A DNA stretch of 58,095 nucleotides from CAZJAT01 sp964544145 (GTDB taxonomy: Bacteria > Hydrothermota > 32-111). Position 1 is the first letter of the stretch. Each line of letters starts with the position of its first letter. The translations under genes and the position numbers were made by a program. Below, piece after piece: positions 56,141-58,095 of this stretch. The notes under the pieces are model-generated. The model had not been told where the DNA came from and ran no database searches. It worked only from the letters and a program-made list of their open reading frames with translations. The stretch covers positions 1 to 58,095 of the forward strand of contig CAZJAT010000011.1 in assembly GCA_964544145.1 (NCBI GenBank), read 5' to 3'.

Positions 56141-57022
56141 TCACATATATCCGTTTCTTCTTAATTCTTCCAAACCACCGCCATCTTCCTTGTCCTGTTC
56201 ACGTCCGCTCCGTTCCGCAATATTAACAAATTTACCTGTCTTCAATTCATTGACTATTTCTTCAAGCGATTCTGCATCCGAATCTATAGGTTTTGTGCAT
56301 GGCCAGCATCCAAGCGACCTGTACCTTTTGCCTTTTCCATTATTGAAGTATAGTGAAACAACAGGTATATTCTCCATTTTTATATATTCCCATATATCCA
56401 ATTCAGTCCAATCAAGGAGAGGATGAACCCTCACATGCGTACCGGGCGCAAAATCCGTTTTGAATTGATTCCAGAATTCAGGCGGTTGGTCCTCAACATT
56501 CCAATCAGAGTTCTTATCCCTGGGTGAGAAATATCTCTCTTTTGACCTGCTGCCTTCTTCATCACTTCTAACACCTACTATAACCCCTGTAAATGGTTCC
56601 TTGTTTTTATCCTTTTCATACTGATCTGCCTGATGATTAAATCTATATCTGGGCCAATTACCATTTAATGTATTTATGAGTGCCTCTGTTTTTAATAAAC
56701 GGCAGCATTCCAACCGCGTTGCATTATTATCAGGGAATGTCATTTTGTCAGCTAATGCTTTCTTATTCTGTCCATATATCATATCAATATTCCATTTCCT
56801 GACTAATTTGTCCCTGTATGTTATCATCTCGGGAATCTTAAAATTGGTATCAATATGAATGAGAGGAAAAGGAACATGTCCGAAGAAGGCCTTCCTTGTT
56901 AGCCAGAGCAGTACTGTGCTGTCTTTTCCTATTGACCATAGCATACATAAATTCTTATATTGTGAATATGCTTCCCTTAATATGAACACACTGTCATTTT
57001 CCAATTTTTTTAATCTGTCCAT
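56141..57022 (-). CDS. cysD: sulfate adenylyltransferase subunit 2 CysD
   Basis: CysD is the catalytic ATP-sulfurylase subunit. The PP-loop-type motif WSIGKDSTVLLWL lies near residue 29. HVPFPLIHIDTNFKIPEM, GVIVGVRSDEEGSRSKERYF and the ending YRSLGCWPCTKPI, ERSGREQDKE are all canonical. The length is 293 residues. GGAG lies five bases before the ATG. Thirty-nine bases separate it from cysN, the largest spacing in the operon. Confidence 0.96.
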   Translation of the reverse strand: MDRLKKLENDSVFILREAYSQYKNLCMLWSIGKDSTVLLWLTRKAFFGHVPFPLIHIDTNFKIPEMITYRDKLVRKWNIDMIYGQNKKALADKMTFPDNNATRLECCRLLKTEALINTLNGNWPRYRFNHQADQYEKDKNKEPFTGVIVGVRSDEEGSRSKERYFSPRDKNSDWNVEDQPPEFWNQFKTDFAPGTHVRVHPLLDWTELDIWEYIKMENIPVVSLYFNNGKGKRYRSLGCWPCTKPIDSDAESLEEIVNELKTGKFVNIAERSGREQDKEDGGGLEELRRNGYM

Positions 57023-57024
57023 GA

Positions 57025-57804
57025 TTACTCCGTTAATCCTTTAATTTGCTGCATTCTGTTTAAAATGTAAAAACCCTTTTCATTTATTATATTATCCCTA
57101 TTGTAAATCAATTCCGTATGATCTATCTGTTTCATTATGCCGCCTGATTCTTCAACAATACATTGCATAGCGCATGTATCCCATTCCTTTGTGGGATTGA
57201 ATCTGATATACAGGTCTGCATTGCCTCTTGCAACAAGACAGCCCTTGAGTGAGCTGCCTGCTGATATACTCTTTGAAATATGCGGATTCATATCTAATAT
57301 ATTTTTAATTTTGTCTGATGAGTGCGACCTGCTCTGCATTAGGATGAGATTATCTGTCTTATCTGAGACATGTATCTTCACTTCACTATCTCCATTGCTG
57401 TAATACGCTCCATTACCCTTATATGCAAAATATATTTCCTTTGTGACAGGTACATAAACAACACCAAGTACCGGTTTCTTATCCTTCACAAGGGCAATAT
57501 TGACTGTGAATTCATCATTTCGTTTAACAAATTCACGTGTGCCGTCCAATGGGTCAATAATCCAGCACCACTGCGATTGCATACGCTTCTTATCATCCTT
57601 TGATTCCTCTGCAAGTATAGGCATATCAAATACTGCCTTTATACCATTGACAATGATTTCATTTGCCCTGGAGTCAGCAATAGTCAATGGGGAATGGTCT
57701 TCTTTGTATTCAACATCAAAGTCCTTTGCATATACATCCATAATTGCAGAGCCAGCTTCGTAAGCCAGTGATTTTGCTTTATTTAATGCTTTTATATAGT
57801 CCAT
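57025..57804 (-). CDS. cysQ: 3'(2'),5'-bisphosphate nucleotidase CysQ
   Basis: CysQ hydrolyses PAP (the by-product of PAPS use) to AMP and phosphate. Metal-site motifs of the inositol-monophosphatase superfamily are present: LAEESKDD, WIIDPLDGTREFVKR and TKEWDTCAMQCIVEESGG. The N-terminal SLAYEAGSAIMDVY is typical. First gene of the sulfate-activation operon, with a promoter 22 bases upstream. Co-expression with cysDNC indicates PAP is generated, as by sulfotransferases or PAPS reductase; neither is in view. Confidence 0.94.
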   Translation of the reverse strand: MDYIKALNKAKSLAYEAGSAIMDVYAKDFDVEYKEDHSPLTIADSRANEIIVNGIKAVFDMPILAEESKDDKKRMQSQWCWIIDPLDGTREFVKRNDEFTVNIALVKDKKPVLGVVYVPVTKEIYFAYKGNGAYYSNGDSEVKIHVSDKTDNLILMQSRSHSSDKIKNILDMNPHISKSISAGSSLKGCLVARGNADLYIRFNPTKEWDTCAMQCIVEESGGIMKQIDHTELIYNRDNIINEKGFYILNRMQQIKGLTE

Positions 57805-57826
57805 AATACCCCTATTTTAATATTAT

Positions 57827-57855
57827 AATATATATTAAAAGTATATCATTGTCAA
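57827..57855 (-). promoter_or_regulatory. sigma-70-type promoter for the cysQDNC operon
   Basis: Minus strand: TTGACA (57855-57850), 17 bases, TATATT (57832-57827). The cysQ ATG is 22 bases downstream, with AGGGG near it. No other clear promoter appears before the sprA-clpC junction, so transcription may extend through many of the downstream genes. Confidence 0.75.
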
Positions 57856-57944
57856 CTGAGAGATAAGAAATATACATAGAATAGATGAAAAGAAATACAA
57901 TTATGGATTACAAATTATGAATTAAGAATTATGGAGACTAAGAG

Positions 57945-58095
57945 AAATCAAATCACATGCACGTGTAACATGTCCTTACCGCAGGTTGAAGACATATATC
58001 CAGGCCTGAGGGAAGTGGCTGGTGGGCTGGTAAACTGGTGGCTGGTAATAAATAAAAAAATAAATAAAAAATCAAATGTACTTGTAACATGTCAC
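57945..58095. repeat. repeat-rich non-coding end of window
   Basis: Two imperfect direct copies, at 57945-57975 and 58069-58095, share AAATCAAA and TGTAACATGTC. Between them GGCTGGT occurs three times (58017, 58025, 58040). Just before, at 57900-57935, is an AATTATGAATTAAG-type low-complexity stretch. No gene is supported. The second copy runs into the window edge. Confidence 0.55.

Noticed and set aside
1..58095. CRISPR arrays, tRNA or rRNA genes
   Set aside because: No regularly spaced direct repeats and no tRNA- or rRNA-like segments were seen in the intergenic stretches, which are few and short.

Overview
The window looks like a scaffold from a low-GC, metagenome-type assembly: three runs of exactly 100 N sit at 17870-17969, 20203-20302 and 34752-34851. 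The gene content is bacterial and diderm: BamA, a Skp-like chaperone, a LapA-like protein, SprA of the type IX secretion system (T9SS), a T9SS C-terminal sorting domain, DUF4837 and DUF2723 proteins. Together these point to the Fibrobacteres-Chlorobi-Bacteroidetes (FCB) group or a neighbouring candidate phylum such as Cloacimonadota, Marinimicrobia or WOR-3. The phylum is an inference; no rRNA gene is present to test it. I found no tRNA, rRNA, CRISPR array, phage or complete insertion sequence.

Region 1 (1-3730, plus strand): the 3' end of a T9SS-exported protein, then smpB, a cell-wall amidase and murI, closed by a strong bidirectional terminator. Region 2 (3746-17858, minus strand): a likely operon starting at miaB and running through a LapA-like protein, a LapB-like TPR protein, a SPOR protein, mutS, an unknown exported protein, recG, a DUF4837 lipoprotein, a beta-repeat protein, a HEAT-like protein and dCMP deaminase. 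A pilin-like gene follows with its own consensus promoter. Upstream of miaB lies a soluble relative of the DUF2723 C-terminal region.

Region 3 (17870-23430) is the accessory patch. It holds a truncated sodium:neurotransmitter-type symporter with its 31-residue partner, an unknown lipoprotein, an inverted-repeat element next to a probably spurious gap, rsgA, and a self-contained fic gene bracketed by two matching palindromic sites.

Region 4 (23430-57858, minus strand) is nearly 35 kb of tightly packed co-directional genes. Transcription runs from a good promoter at 57827-57855 through sulfate activation (cysQ, cysD, cysN, cysC), tilS, hpt, ftsH, folE, folP, cdaA, a DUF2279-like protein, the DUF2723 protein and sprA. 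A second promoter precedes clpC, bamA, a Skp-like fusion, fabZ, cysS, rsmB, two PASTA proteins, rpe, guaA, a HAD phosphatase, rfbD and mtaB. Themes are envelope biogenesis and secretion, tRNA/rRNA modification, nucleotide and folate metabolism, and PAPS production. Most neighbours overlap by 1-50 bases, so translational coupling is likely throughout.

The observations I would check first are: CysN with a degenerate APS-kinase-like tail beside an intact CysC; the fic gene with paired operator-like palindromes; the repeat protein at 5478-7049; the free-standing DUF2723-type soluble module; and two kinase-less PASTA proteins in a prkC-like gene neighbourhood.
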